Origin: Leucocoprinus leucothites
Taxonomy: Eukaryota; Basidiomycota; Agaricomycetes; Agaricales; Agaricaceae
Assembly (NCBI GenBank): GCA_013368445.1
Contig: JAACJO010000012.1
Location: 992,001-1,056,000, forward strand
Direction of reading: 5' to 3'
DNA: 64,000 nucleotides
Of this stretch, positions 1 through 11,731 are shown piece after piece; the first letter of the stretch is position 1; every line of letters begins with the position of its first letter. Below the pieces are notes generated by a model. The model was not told the origin of the DNA, searched no databases, and worked only from the letters and a program-made list of their open reading frames with translations. Made by a program: the position numbers and the translations under genes.

Positions 1-416
1 TAAGAAAGAAGTCTGACCTTTGTACTCTCTAGTTATGACCTATGATCTAAGCCTGTGCTTCTGATCAGTGCTGTCAGAGAAGCTCCGTTGGAGACCAGAG
101 CTTTGTACTTATAGGATAATCGAACGTCTACTGGTGCTCTGCCATCTGAAGAACATTGAAATCAATTTGTGTCTCGGATATTTGTAGCACTGAGATTCTT
201 AAATGCGGTGGGGAAAGGCGAAAGAACCATAACTCCAAGTGGATTTAAGTAATATGAATCCTGATGCCAGTCCGGAGCTAAAATGGACTGTGACGGTGTT
301 GGGGCGTTCATTTTAATGCCAGGGTGACAGGTGCTCGCAACGTTCTTTGTCTCTTCCTCCTGCCAGCAGTGCAACTTAGGCATCCAACTTTTTCGTCCAC
401 TCCTTGTATTTCCGCC

Positions 417-1617
417 ATGTTCAGGAAGCTCGTGTCCATCCTATGTGTATTCGGTATTTTCACTCTGAATGTCGGTGCAGAACGCCACACGGTGCGTTTT
501 GATAACCGGTGAGCGATTTCCGATCCGCCTTTCTTGGCAAGGGCTAAAAGAAGTTTCAGGTGCGGTCATGGAACTGTAAGTACAATCGTTTTGACCTTCT
601 GTCTCAGCCCATAAAAACCATTGTGGTAGCCACATTTGTTGAAGGATGGGAAAATATTGTCGCAAGGGGAGGAATATATCTCCGACGGTTCCTTTGCTTC
701 TGGTATTGCGTAAGTGATTCGATTTTCATGCTTTCAACGCTTTGTTTTCAACTCAACTTAGTTACTTGCAAACCGGTGAGTGCTATGAAGTTTCCTTGTG
801 TGAGCACAATTCTCATCCTCGGGGTCACCATACAGGGAGATGTAATCTCAATGGCGAGGGCTGTACGCTCGTTGAAATAACACTTATCAATCCAACGTGT
901 CCTGGATGTGGTTCGAGCGTAGATATCTCCTTAATTCCTCCGTCAGTGCCAATTTCTGTGGCGTTGAGTATTTAGGGGCTGACACAAGAAATGCAGACTA
1001 GCCTTCTCTGTTCCTACGTCCTTCAGGTGAGCGTGGTGGCTTTTTCTGTGGCAGAGTCACCTCAAATACGGTGGCATCAATTTCAATAGTTACTTTAACG
1101 GGTGCGAAGGACAAGGATCTGTCTGTACGATGGTGTTCATGTTAAACTCAGGTGAACGGGAACTGATTCTATCTCGTCATTTGGCCAGGTACTTCCGCGA
1201 ATTGCAGCACGGCCTTTTATCTCCCCGGTGATAATCATGTGCAGGTTCAATGCGAGGAAAACGATGTATGTGAAGCTGTTAACTCATACATCATGTCGTA
1301 GGCTTAATCTTGAAAAGGTGAATCTTTTAGTGTCGTTTTGTGTTGAATCTTCCGCCTACGCCAAAGCCGACGAGGCTACCTCTTCACCAGCCCTTTCCAT
1401 TGGCGCAGAGCCAGAGGTCCCGAAAAACGATACGGTGGAATCTACCAAGCGGCCACCTCAGTCCACCGAAACAGCCACTTCAAGTTCTCCGCTGATAACG
1501 CCTGGTGCGTCAAACAAGAGGTGTAGCAGGTCGCACAACCGACGCGGAGCATCTGCTGGGACCAGGCGCAGCGCAAACTTTCATCGTAGGCATGCCAAGA
1601 ATCGATCTGGGTTCTAA
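417..1617 (+). CDS. Secreted 'glycopeptide'-family protein with an extra Ser/Thr- and Arg-rich tail
   Basis: Small secreted protein of a basidiomycete family usually annotated 'glycopeptide'; its biochemical role is unknown. The ATG at 417 opens a signal peptide (about residues 1-21, ending NVGA). Reading through likely introns 509-559, 576-629, 710-761, 776-835, 942-1056, 1125-1188 and 1266-1317 gives the family motifs in order: RFDNRCGHGT, YLQTGRCNLNGEGCTLVE, SSVDISLIPP, YFNGCEGQGSVC, ANCSTAF and NDVNLLVSFC. The conserved cysteines are present. Members I know of stop soon after the last FC motif. Here the frame continues about 90 residues through a Ser/Thr/Pro-rich stretch into an Arg/His-rich end (stop 1615-1617). 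Family assignment is firm by motif; the intron map is by eye, and the tail could instead be removed by an unseen splice. Confidence 0.78.
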
Positions 1618-2498
1618 GTAACTATAAACACCAGAGGTCAAATGCTGTAGATATCGTAGCCACAAGGCTAGACTTTGTGGTCTGTGAGCTGTCTAGACGA
1701 CAAGCTGAAATTCGGGATTCAATTAATACTTGGCACCATGTGATTTTTGCGTAAGGCCATGAAAGAAAAAAAAAATTTAGTGGGCTCATGCCCCGGATCA
1801 CACTCAATTGTCCCTGATCGAGGTACCAAGGGCTCGATCGTTGGACGACAGTCTCACATTTCCAGATCCGGCGCTAGAAATGGTAAGACATTTTCCATTA
1901 CGAGGTGCACTGAGGTGCACATGCAGCTGGTGATTTGAAAGGTAGTCGGCTTTTATTTGGAATAGATCTGCGAAAGACCGGTCAACTGAGTTAAGCACTG
2001 GGCGTGGCTGGACCTGGCTGGACCGACCGGTGGAGTCACGGCTACGACGGCCTGATTTGGGAATTTCATTCTCGAGGAAATGACCATGCTGTCTTCCTGT
2101 CTTTCTCGCACGCACGCAAACCTTCGAAGCAATGCGCTTAAAGAATGCGATTCTGGAAATTGATGGATGATATCAGGAATGTCAGGGCTGTACACCGGGA
2201 CAATGAGAAGCGGTTTCGGGTGTTTGTATGTGTTTGCGCTCAGTTGAATGTGACAATTGGGAGCGCTGCCGGCCAGTGCTTCTTGCCACAGGCCCAGAAA
2301 TTACTGCTTACGCTCCACTGCGATATCCTCTTTTCCTACTTAACTCTCACTTTGTCACACCTCCGCACCGCCCCAATACCACCTGTTGATCAGTTATAAC
2401 CCTTTTTTCGTTCTTTCTGTGAAAAATCGTTCTTGACCTTACGAATCCATACGAACTCTTCAAGCGCCACCTCTCTTCCCTCAAATCCAATCGCAGTT
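1618..2498. other. Intergenic, no gene seen
   Basis: No coding pattern, RNA gene or repeat was recognised. The last part before 2499 is pyrimidine-rich, as is common upstream of fungal start codons, so it probably holds the promoter and 5' UTR of the following gene. Confidence 0.5.
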
Positions 2499-5400
2499 AT
2501 GGCTGATATCGACAACTCACAGGAGGTCCTCTCTCCAATTCTTCTCCGCTCCCAAACCCCAGGTATGTGCTTTTGTTCTCTCTCATATAAGAGTGCCAAA
2601 CCAATCTGTTCTTTTCTGCTAGCTCCGGGAGAGAAAGGTAAACCAGATCCCCGACAATTTCCGCTATGAATATCTGACGCAGACAACACCTCAGTTCTCA
2701 AGTATCTTGCAAGCATGTCGCAAGAAGACCCTGATTGTGACCCCCCTCGCTCCGTAATAGAATCTGCCGAGTATCGAAGTAACAGAAGTGCAGTCCGCTC
2801 GCCGCCTCTTTCTCCTCGAAGCCTTCGGAGTGGGAACAGAGCATTGTCTGCCCGTGATGACGACATTGATTCCAATTTTCAAGAGGGCAGGACATCTGAC
2901 ATCGGAGACCTGGTGCCCGGCGTAGGTCTTCTCTACCTTTGTTTTTCGGCCCGCGTCTCACCTCCCATAGAGGGAACCTGGACCTCACGATCCACCAGGT
3001 CCCAAATACGAGTCGTATGACTCTGGACCTTCTTTCGGCAACTTTGGGCCTCTTCCTGCAGATGATGCCCCACCTAGCAACCTCTATGGCAAGACTTGGA
3101 CTGTGAGCCCCTTTTTCGCACTTGGCCGCCCTTCACTCACGCGTGCATAGCCCAACTGGGGTGGACACATGGAGACTCCGGGAGCCGCGACCCCAAACAA
3201 AGCTGCTAAGATACCGCTTCCAGCATCCGATTTTGCTTTCTCTCCTCGCGCACCTTCGCTCGGAATTGAAGGCCAGAGCAACAAAACTCGGTCTCAAGCT
3301 GGTATGCCCATGTCTCCTAAGCCCGGTGAATCTCCGATGGTATGCTTTCAGCTTCTTCCTTTCCTCGACATGCTCATTGTTGTGATGATATCAGTCGCCA
3401 AAGTCAACTACAAGGACAAATAGCAAAGGCCAAGATGTAGAACTACCAATGTCCCCGATGTCGTCAAAATCCAAGGCAACAGCGAAGACGCGGGCAGCAA
3501 CTGAAAAAGGAACCGTGTACCCTCCACTTCCAGAGAGTCGATATGGAGACGGCGAGAGTAACTTTGACATTGGATCGCCAAGATCGCGTGCTTTCTCTAA
3601 AGCCCCCTCAATCTCACCATCGGATTCACCATCTAACTTCAAGCCAAAACCTGCTACAAACGGATTTCGTGGGTTCATTTCGGGTCATTTTCTATCTCAA
3701 AATAACTCTAGTTTGACAGCCCGGTCCCCCGTCGCTACCGGTCGCCAATCCTTCTCGCCTTACCGCCATGGGCCAACAACGGAAGACCTGATGTATGCTG
3801 CTGTTCGAAGCCGGTCATTGGTCATCCCTGAAGAAGATGAGAAAGCACCAACGCTACACTCGAGACCACCGTCTGTAGCTCCTTCACAAGTCAGCAAAGC
3901 GCCTTCTCAAACTAATGGCAAAGCACCATCGCAAGCGCCTTCACGGCCTTCGAAGGCGCCCTCACAGTCGCCCTCCAAGACACCTTCTAAAGCTCCATCT
4001 AAAGCCCCTTCACAATTATCCAGAGCTCCGTCTCAGTCACACTCGAAGGCACCATCTAAAGCGCCGTCCAAAGCTCCCTCGCAGAGTACCGCTAAACAAC
4101 AGTCTGTTATCAGCTTTACGCATGATAGAGGCACGGAACCCCAGGAGCGCTCACATTCACCGGATGGGTTGGATCCCGAAGAGGCTCGGATTGTGGCCGA
4201 TGCACTAGGAGGGTTAACGCCTCGTACTTCATATTATGATCAGCCCTTGGAGCCTGATGTCACCAATCACTTCCATGACACTGAATTATGTGTCTTGCTT
4301 CACCAGGAGGCAGACGAGAACCTTCATGACCTTGTAAGGAGAGCGCTCAGGAAGGCAGTTCGGCAACGAGTCAAGAGGCTTGGGATGAAGTATGACGCGG
4401 AGGTACATCCTTCTGACTTATTTCAAGTTTATCGCCTAACCTAACCCTTTTTTAGTCTATCAAGCAATACAGGAAGTCTTACCATGATCACGATCCTGAG
4501 ATCCATCTTCTCAATGCACAGCTGAGTACTGACGTAAGCTTACTTCAATCAAATAATCGAAGCCTTCTCGTAACTTAATGTTGTTTAGGAGCCTCCCCAG
4601 TGGGCGGTTGACCTGAAGCGTGATATCATGGTCATGCAACAACGGCTTGAAAGTATCAGTGAGAACCTCAAGCCCCAAGATCACTCATATCAAGGCTCTC
4701 GGTTTGCCTACGAAGGTGATGAACTCACCCGCACGCCCATGACACAAACTGTCAATATTCAAACGCAACACACGGGGACTCTTGGAGATTCCATGTATCA
4801 CCACCCCGAGGAAGAAGTTTTGGATGATAATGCCACCGAAACTCAGCGAGCGCCACAGACCGACGGGACGTCGCAGTTCCGGGGTTATGGGTTAGATGAC
4901 CTCGGGCGCGACGACTCGCCTGGTTCCTTCGTTCTCGAGAAGGAGCTATACAAACTACGCCAAAAACCTGCTAGTCAATCGGGGCGAACGCATCATACTT
5001 GGGAGGTTACCCGCGACGAGGAAGGGGCGGAGTTCGACGATGAAGAGGGGGCTCCTCCCTCTGGTTTGCCGACAATTCCTGATACAAATGGTGATGCCTA
5101 TGCTGGCCGTTCCCGTTCCCCATCCCCGCCTCTTCCACCGCTACCCAATGAAGAGCAGGAGGCTGAAGACGACTATGCCGTAGCACAGCAAACTCAAACC
5201 TATGAGACCAGCGACGAGCAAAGTCAATTCCAGCTTCCGCCCTGGCAGAAGATCCACTCTCATCTTTTAAACTGGGCGATTATTTGGCCAACAAGCGAGT
5301 TTGATCAAGCACTTAACAGCACGACGCGTGGAAACCAGGTTGATGAAGTCGCATTGAGTATTTGGGCGACCCAAACATATAAGCGATATGTCAGAGCACG

Positions 5401-6096
5401 ACTAACAGAGGGTCCTTCTGGTGTGGATCGACTCTTTGTTCCTCCGAATATCGCAGACGTCATCAACAATGCCGTTTTCAACGGCAGGCATGGAGAAGCA
5501 TGTGGAATGCTGAAGGATCTGTGGACTCCGTTTGGCTTGACTGGAATGCCTAGACTCATTATTGTGTTGGCGAAGCACCGCTCAGACCCAAATCACTGGG
5601 TTGTTCATCGGTGAGTTCCTGTTGAAGCAACGCGGTTTACCAAAGCTTGACAATTTGGGTATTGCTCGCAGGTTCTCTCTTCCCGATGGAAAGCTTGCGA
5701 CCTATGACACTTACCAAGATCGTACCCTCCCCGACGGCCGAGTGAGTATTCAAACCAACTTCTGTTTCATCAGCGCTCATACCTTGTTATCAGCCCCTTG
5801 GATGGTGGTTTGCTATTCGTATCGCTTGGCCCAATGCGCCTTATCCAAGCCCTGAATCACTCGTTCAAAAGATGATCCGTTTACACAGGCCTATGCAGCT
5901 TGGTATTGATAACTCTGTTGCTGCAGCTGGCATCTGGCGAAACCTACTCATGGGTTCTCGTGCGGAGCGCAGTCTCGATCTTGAAAGGCTAAGGGACCTT
6001 ATCAATACTGAGGTAAAGAACCTGCGGCAGCGCAAGCTACTTGGCAAATTGTCGGTAGCCGCTCCTCGGCCGAATTGGGATCAGCTTGGAGCCTGA
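2499..6096 (+). CDS. Large Ser/Pro-rich protein with a conserved C-terminal domain, function unknown
   Basis: Not a protein of known function. The ATG at 2499 starts MADIDNSQ; several introns follow, and the two long exons lie about 3432-4404 and 4588-5610. The N-terminal half is disordered and rich in Ser, Pro and charged residues, and includes a KAPS-type repeat. Next comes a helical basic segment (LVRRALRKAVRQRVKRLG), a second acidic disordered stretch, and a folded C-terminal region of about 280 residues starting near LPPWQKIHSHLLNW. This region contains RLFVPPNIADVINNAVF, NHWVVHRFSLPDGKLATYD and QLGIDNSVAAAGIW. The order His-Trp, Tyr-Asp, Gln plus a small-residue loop recalls a Ulp1-type cysteine protease fold without the catalytic Cys. 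That is an inference only. The protein ends at TGA 6094-6096. Its length and composition suggest a scaffold or regulatory protein. Confidence 0.7.
3878..4083 (+). repeat. In-frame KAPS/Q short tandem repeat
   Basis: About 68 codons encode an irregular run of Lys/Arg-Ala-Pro-Ser-Gln/Lys units (for example SKAPSQ, SKAPSK, SRAPSQ) within the gene starting at 2499. Codons differ between units, so the repeat is old or is selected at the protein level. The motif is basic and rich in possible phosphorylation sites. Confidence 0.8.
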
Positions 6097-6700
6097 AGCT
6101 GAGCTTGCCCAAGTATGGAGGCAATACTACCACTTTACTGTATTGATTACCGTTCTGATCCTTGGTTGCTTTTTTGCGGACAGCCTCTTCCCTACCCTTT
6201 TCTCTTTCTCTTCCCTTGGTGTAGATTTTACCCTTACTAGCTGATAAATCCGATCTTTTCCTTATAGCTCTTAACTTTTCCTTATTGCTTTGGAGTCTGG
6301 TGTCTGAAGTCTAGCTACTTTTCTAAGATAAGGTGGATTGGAGTGGTCTCTTTTTGTGTTTTGCTTGACTGTATGTTGTACTGTAGTGGACTGGTAGATT
6401 AAGTAGCTATGTCCTGTAAATGCATAGTAGCTGTAGTTGAAACGTTGACTAGTGGCAATGAGACGGCCTTTTTTGTATCTTTTGATGCTAAAAGACTTGA
6501 ATCCGCACATGACGGAGGCATTGGTTCGTGAGCGTTGAACGCTCATGCTACAGCTACAGCAATAGCAGCCCATTCACAAACATTCCCTGCTTCTGATTAC
6601 TGCGTTTGCTGCTTTGGAGGGGGATTCCGCTGTGGTTTGCTGTGGAGTAGGAGCGCATACAGCCACGACAACTGGCACTTAAACAGCGAAGACATACAAT
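6097..6700. other. Intergenic between convergent genes
   Basis: It holds the 3' untranslated regions of the plus-strand gene ending at 6096 and the minus-strand gene ending at 6701. A T-rich stretch follows 6160. Nothing else was recognised. Confidence 0.5.
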
Positions 6701-7003
6701 CTAAAGGTTCGTGGAGGAGAGCGATTTTAACAGGTCGTTCACCGAATCTTTTCCTGCCGCTCTAGCGTTCTCTATAGATAGTGACATCGGGGGCTGTGGT
6801 GTCTGTGGTCACAATGTCTAGATACTTTATATACTCCAGAACATAAGTCTTACCGCATAAATAGCATAGGCTTGACGATCCAAGTTCTCGCGAAGCTGGT
6901 CATTTCGAAACTTGGCAGCCGACATATGCTTCTTTTTATATGCTTGTTTTGCGGTGGCTTGTTTTTTGTTGGCGGTACTATGAGACCTCGCCTTTTTGGC
7001 CAT
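6701..7003 (-). CDS. Small lysine-rich protein of about 83 residues
   Basis: Two exons: 7003-6854 and 6802-6701, joined across a 51-base intron with GTAAGA and CACAG ends in phase 0. The product starts MAKKARSHSTANKKQATAK. It is very basic for its first 30 residues, then turns amphipathic and ends with DSVNDLLKSLSS. The frame stays open 21 codons upstream, but those codons have no ATG, so 7003 is the likely start. Size and charge suggest a nucleic-acid or ribosome-associated protein, but I do not recognise the family. It is divergent from YSH1 across 301 bases, which probably form a shared promoter. A single long ORF does not show this gene because the intron hides the C-terminus. Confidence 0.6.
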
Positions 7004-7304
7004 TCTGATTGTTCGGGAAATGTGTACAGTCGTCGGCGGACGATATGATGGAAGAGGCTTGGGCACTTGAGTGAAGAATTTTAGTCTTCAAAAAGCCTTG
7101 ATTACTCGTTGATGCAGGGTGGGAAGAGGATCAGCTTACGTACGCGACTTGTCACGAGCTTGGCATGTGTCGCTTCACTTTCTCTTCTTTGCCACTATCA
7201 ACAATTTTGGTACGAACCCAGGAAGCGACCAGGAAGTAGTGACAGGAGAGAATAATAAGAGCTCCATTGGCGAGACAAAACTACTTTGAAATCCTGTGCA
7301 GAAA

Positions 7305-10300
7305 ATGGCAGATTCGGCGACTTTGAGCGTGACGATGCTTGGGGCGGGTCAAGAAGTTGGGAGGTCGTGTTGTGTGCTGCACTATCGCGGAAAGACCATT
7401 GTCTGCGACACAGGAGTTCATCCGGCTTATAGTGGTTTGGCGTCTTTGCCATTCATTGATGACCTGGACTGGAGTACTGTGGATGCCATCCTTATAACAC
7501 AGTGAGTTGCCTTTATGGGAAGCCAAATATATGACAGGACGTTGAGACTTGAGTCGCTAGTTTTCATTTGGACCATGCTGCGGCATTGACCTATATAACT
7601 GAGAAGGTATGTGAGCAGCTATTCCCTTTTCTTCAAATACTAACGTTCTCTCTAGACGAACTTCAAAGATGGCAAGGGCAAGGTGTACATGTCGCATCCA
7701 ACGAAGGCTTTGCATAAATTTATGATGCAAGATTTCGTACGAACGAGGTCGGTTTTCTGATATTCATCCTGCTCTACTGTGCTAATCAAGTATACCCAGT
7801 TCCTCGTCTTCGGACGCGTTATTTTCACCTCTGGATATGCAGATTTCACTTGCTTCAATCATCCCTGTCTCCGCCCACCAACTTATCACAGTCTGTCCTG
7901 GTATCTCTTTCATACCCTACCATGCTGGCCACGTCCTGGGTGCTTGCATGTTCCTGATCGACATCGCCGGTCTCAAAATCCTCTATACTGGCGATTATTC
8001 TAGGGAAGAAGATCGGCATCTTGTGAAAGCCGAGCTTCCGCCTATCCGGCCAGACGTACTCATAGTGGAGAGTACCTACGGCGTGCACACTGGGGAGAGT
8101 CGGGAAGATAAGGAGCTCAGGTTCACGAATTTGGTACACTCGATCATCCGACGGGGTGGCCATGTTCTTTTACCGACTTTTGCTCTTGGCAGAGCACAAG
8201 AACTGCTGTTGATTCTGGACGAGTACTGGAAGAAGCATGCTGACTTGCATAATGTGCCTATCTATTATGCATCAGGCCTGGCGAAAAAGTGTATGGCAGT
8301 TTACCAGACGTATATCCATACGATGAATGCCAACATCCGGTCACGGTTTGCCCGAAGGGATAATCCTTTCGTTTTCAAGTGAGCGCGCGACTCATCATTC
8401 CCATGTCGTCCGTTGCTAACACTTATCTTAGGCACATCTCGAATGTACCTCAAGCGAGAGGTTGGGAAAAGAAAATTGCCGATGGACCTCCGTGTGTCGT
8501 TCTTGCAAGTCCTGGTTTCATGCAGGTTGGACCGAGTCGTGAACTTTTCGAACTCTGGGCTCCCGATGCCCGAAATGGTCTTATCATTACCGGCTACTCC
8601 ATTGAAGGAACACCGGCCAAGGTGAGTTTCCCTGTGACCTCGAAGCACATTTTTCAGTCTCTGTGTAAAATATTCTGTACTATAATGGACGTGTTTCACC
8701 CCTCCGTCTCGCCCTGCCTGAGACTATCTGAGTCGTACAAGCCTAAGCTCATGCCCGTCTATGGTTTTTAGGATATTATGACCGAGCCAGAAGAGTTTGT
8801 TACTCTGAAAGGAGCAACGATACCCCGACGGATATCCGTGGATGAGATCTCTTTCAGCGCTCACGTTGACTATGCTCAAAATTCGGAATACATCGAGCAA
8901 GTAAAAGCCCAGCACGTGGTGCGTCCCCTTTGATTTTTCATAAAAACCCCAGGAGATCGACTGCGCATGATAGGTATTGGTTCATGGTGAGTCAACGGGC
9001 ATGGGCCGTCTGCGGGCCGCGATGCAGTCAAGGTTTAAGGAAAAGGATGAGGACGTCAAGATCCATACACCGCGGAACCTGGAGACGCTGAATTTGTCCT
9101 TTAGGGGTGAACGTGTTGCTAAGGCTCGTCTCTTCCTGCTCCCTCTCTATCATTCTTCATAAAGTTAATGTTTTATATTCGTGGCTCGACGCATGGTGAT
9201 ATGTGCACCTGACATTCATCTCGCTCAAATACATGTTCCGGACAACGCGGAATTACATTCTCGGTGCTCTAAATTTGGACCGGCCGAACGCTACTACCTT
9301 TCCTAAAATGTGGTTTCATTCCTGTCTACGAATTGACATTGCATCGCGCGCACAATAGGCTATCGGTACACTAGCAGACAAGCCGCCTCAAACCAACGAC
9401 GTCATCTCGGGACTCTTAGTCGCCAAAGACTACTCGTATACATTACTCGATCCGCGGGACTTGAGAGATTTTGCCGGGTTGACGACGTGTAGCGTGACGC
9501 AGAGACAGAGGATTGTTTTAGGCGTCGGTTGGGAACTGGTCAGATGGCATCTAGAGGGTATGTTTGGCACCGTCGAAGAGGGTTTGGGTAAAGATGGAGT
9601 TCCAACCATGCGGGTATGTCTTCCGCAAATCTTACTGATGGTCGATGCTGATGCCTCAATACGCTGTGTGTCTGGTTTGCCCCTTCGAATAGGTCATGGG
9701 TGTTGTGGATGTGAAGCACACAGAAGAACATGAGCTAACTTTAGAGTGGGAGTCGAGCTCAAGCAATGATATGATCGCGGACTCTACGCTGGCACTCATA
9801 ACAAGTATAGACAGTAGTCCAGCCTCCGTAAAACGTGCGTCTATTACTATTTTTGTGTGTATTCTAGGGTGTAATGCTGATGTACATATGTCGTGTTCTG
9901 CTGCCATCTGTCCAATACCTCCCTTCTATCATCCCAAAACCTGGACTCGGAATATCGGACTCCTGACTAGTTACCGCGCACAAGCATTCCCATGGCTCGC
10001 ATTTACACAAGCATGAACATCCACATGCCAACGCAGAAGGAGAGTTGGCGTCCATGACGCGTGTCCAACGGCTAGCGATGTTCCTTGAAGCACACTTTGG
10101 CGAAGTTGAATTTCATCAGCCTGACGAGGAAGGGTCTGATTCTGAAGAGAAGGAAGCTGGGGAACGAAACGACGAAGAACCATCATTGTTGGTCAGGCTT
10201 GATGAAGCAGATGCAAGAATTGATCTGATATCTTTGGTGAGTTGGAAGATCAACAAAGACCACAGCATTTAAGCTTGTTTTGTTGTTTCTTCTTTTTTGT

Positions 10301-10722
10301 TTCCCAATTGTTTACACGATTGACTGATGGAACACTTGATATGTTCGTTCTCATCCGTCTGTCTGCATGCCATATTTGTTGGTTGGCTCATCTGAAAATG
10401 GGCGTTGATTGTTCCGATGTTTGGGTGGGAATTCTAACAAAAGAGGGTGACGAGTTCGAACGAAGCGCTCAAGAGGCGTGTGGAAGCAGTCCTTGATATG
10501 GCTGTGACTACGGTTAGCTCTCTGAGCGAAGCATTTAGCTCTGGGGCCCCCGTTGCCAGTGACGACGCCTCATTGACGCTGGATAAGGGGTCAGGTTCGG
10601 AGAAGGCTGTGGTGGAGCAGGAGCGGACGGAGAGTGCTACGAGCGCTACGAGAGAGAGTAGCCCCAACGAGGAAACCAAGGTTAAGGATAATGGTAGCCA
10701 AGCTGAGGGGTTGGTTGCGTAG
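7305..10722 (+). CDS. YSH1: Cleavage and polyadenylation endonuclease YSH1/CPSF73
   Basis: Zinc-dependent metallo-beta-lactamase/beta-CASP nuclease that cuts pre-mRNA at the poly(A) site in the nuclear CPF/CPSF complex. The ATG at 7305 starts [22 protein letters not shown]. The HxHxDH metal motif (ITHFHLDHAA) is created by splicing across the intron at about 7503-7560. Further family motifs follow: [25 protein letters not shown], the beta-CASP core [36 protein letters not shown] and LVHGE. The C-terminal CPSF73-100 region ([22 protein letters not shown]) ends at TAG 10720-10722. Unusual points are a histidine-rich insert at 9979-10026 and an apparent GC-AG intron at 9124-9358, long for this gene. 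Identification is secure; some small exon edges are not. Confidence 0.93.
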
Positions 10723-10982
10723 AAGCACTACTTTTGTGGATAAGATCTGTCGGTAGTATACATACAGAGCAGCAAATAGATGATTATGGTAGTACAACCG
10801 TCCGTTTAAACAGCGGATGAGTCAGGGCGTCGATGATTATTATTGTACAACAATTGTCCGAGGTTTGTAACGGGTACCATATTAGAAGGATATCACATAA
10901 TGCGGGTATGAGTGTTCGGAAAGCAAGGTGGGCAGTGTTAATGTCTAGTCGCCAGGGAGGGTGATCAGAGTGGGGACATGAG

Positions 10983-11548
10983 TTAAGTTTGAGCGATGCT
11001 GAAGAGGGCAGTCGGTGATGTATGAGAACAAAATGAATTGAGGTACAGAGTGTCATAACCCACCTCCACTGTGATGAAGTTGCGCCTGCCCGCCATTTCC
11101 ACTTTTCTCGGTAGCGAAGTTGTTGCCGGAACTTATATGCCTGAACTGCGAGTGCAGCCAGGAGACCCGTCTCGATGAGTGAAATAGCGCTTGCTGTAAT
11201 TATCGCCCAGTGGCGGTCTTGAGGCGCATCAGGTAGGAGGCCCTTGAGAAGCCGAACGGCGCACACCACCAGTACGATGGTTGAAGCAGCCCATGCTGCA
11301 GTAGCAAAAAAGAATCCGGCAATGAGGGTGGCCGAATATAATCTGAGTGAGCCTGTGGTTTGGTCTTCGGTATTGGCGAGGACGAAGAAGACGGCATGGA
11401 GGAGGAAAGTGATGATAAATGTCACTGGGACGATCCAGAGGAGATGGGAGACGCTGAATACGAAGGCGGTGACTGCAAGGACGAAAGAGGAGGCGAGGAT
11501 GGATATACAGAGGAGGGGAAACTGAGGGTATGGGATAGTATTGTTCAT
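10983..11548 (-). CDS. Four-TM membrane protein, MARVEL-like
   Basis: The ATG at 11548 opens MNNTIPYPQ, followed by four hydrophobic segments of about 20-25 residues: FPLLCISILASSFVLAVTAF, LLWIVPVTFIITFLLHAVFF, ATLIAGFFFATAAWAASTIV and AIITASAISLIETGLLAALA. A basic tail follows (RQQLRYREKWKWR). A terminal intron (GTGGGT to TTCAG) leads to a short last exon with stop at 10983-10985; reading through it unspliced gives a longer, less protein-like tail. The short four-helix layout resembles fungal MARVEL-like proteins. I cannot assign a function. It is divergent from the CTF4 gene across 183 bases. Confidence 0.62.
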
Positions 11549-11731
11549 TGGTATGGCATGGGGAGATAGCAACTGAGAGGACGGACCTGCCTTGTTATAT
11601 ATCCAGTCTTTTGCCGGACCACTGCTCGGCCGGGGATCACAGATAGCATCAATCTATGAATAGCATCAGCCGTCACGGTCGCGCTACGTCACGCGCTACC
11701 CCTGGCGCGTCGCAGTCGTCCTCTGTCCACC

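Noticed and set aside
1..416. Short ORFs on both strands before the first gene
   Set aside because: No start/splice pattern or family signal; probably the upstream region of the secreted protein gene.
6854..7066. Longer reading of the small basic gene, starting at 7066
   Set aside because: That codon is GTG; the first ATG in frame is at 7003.
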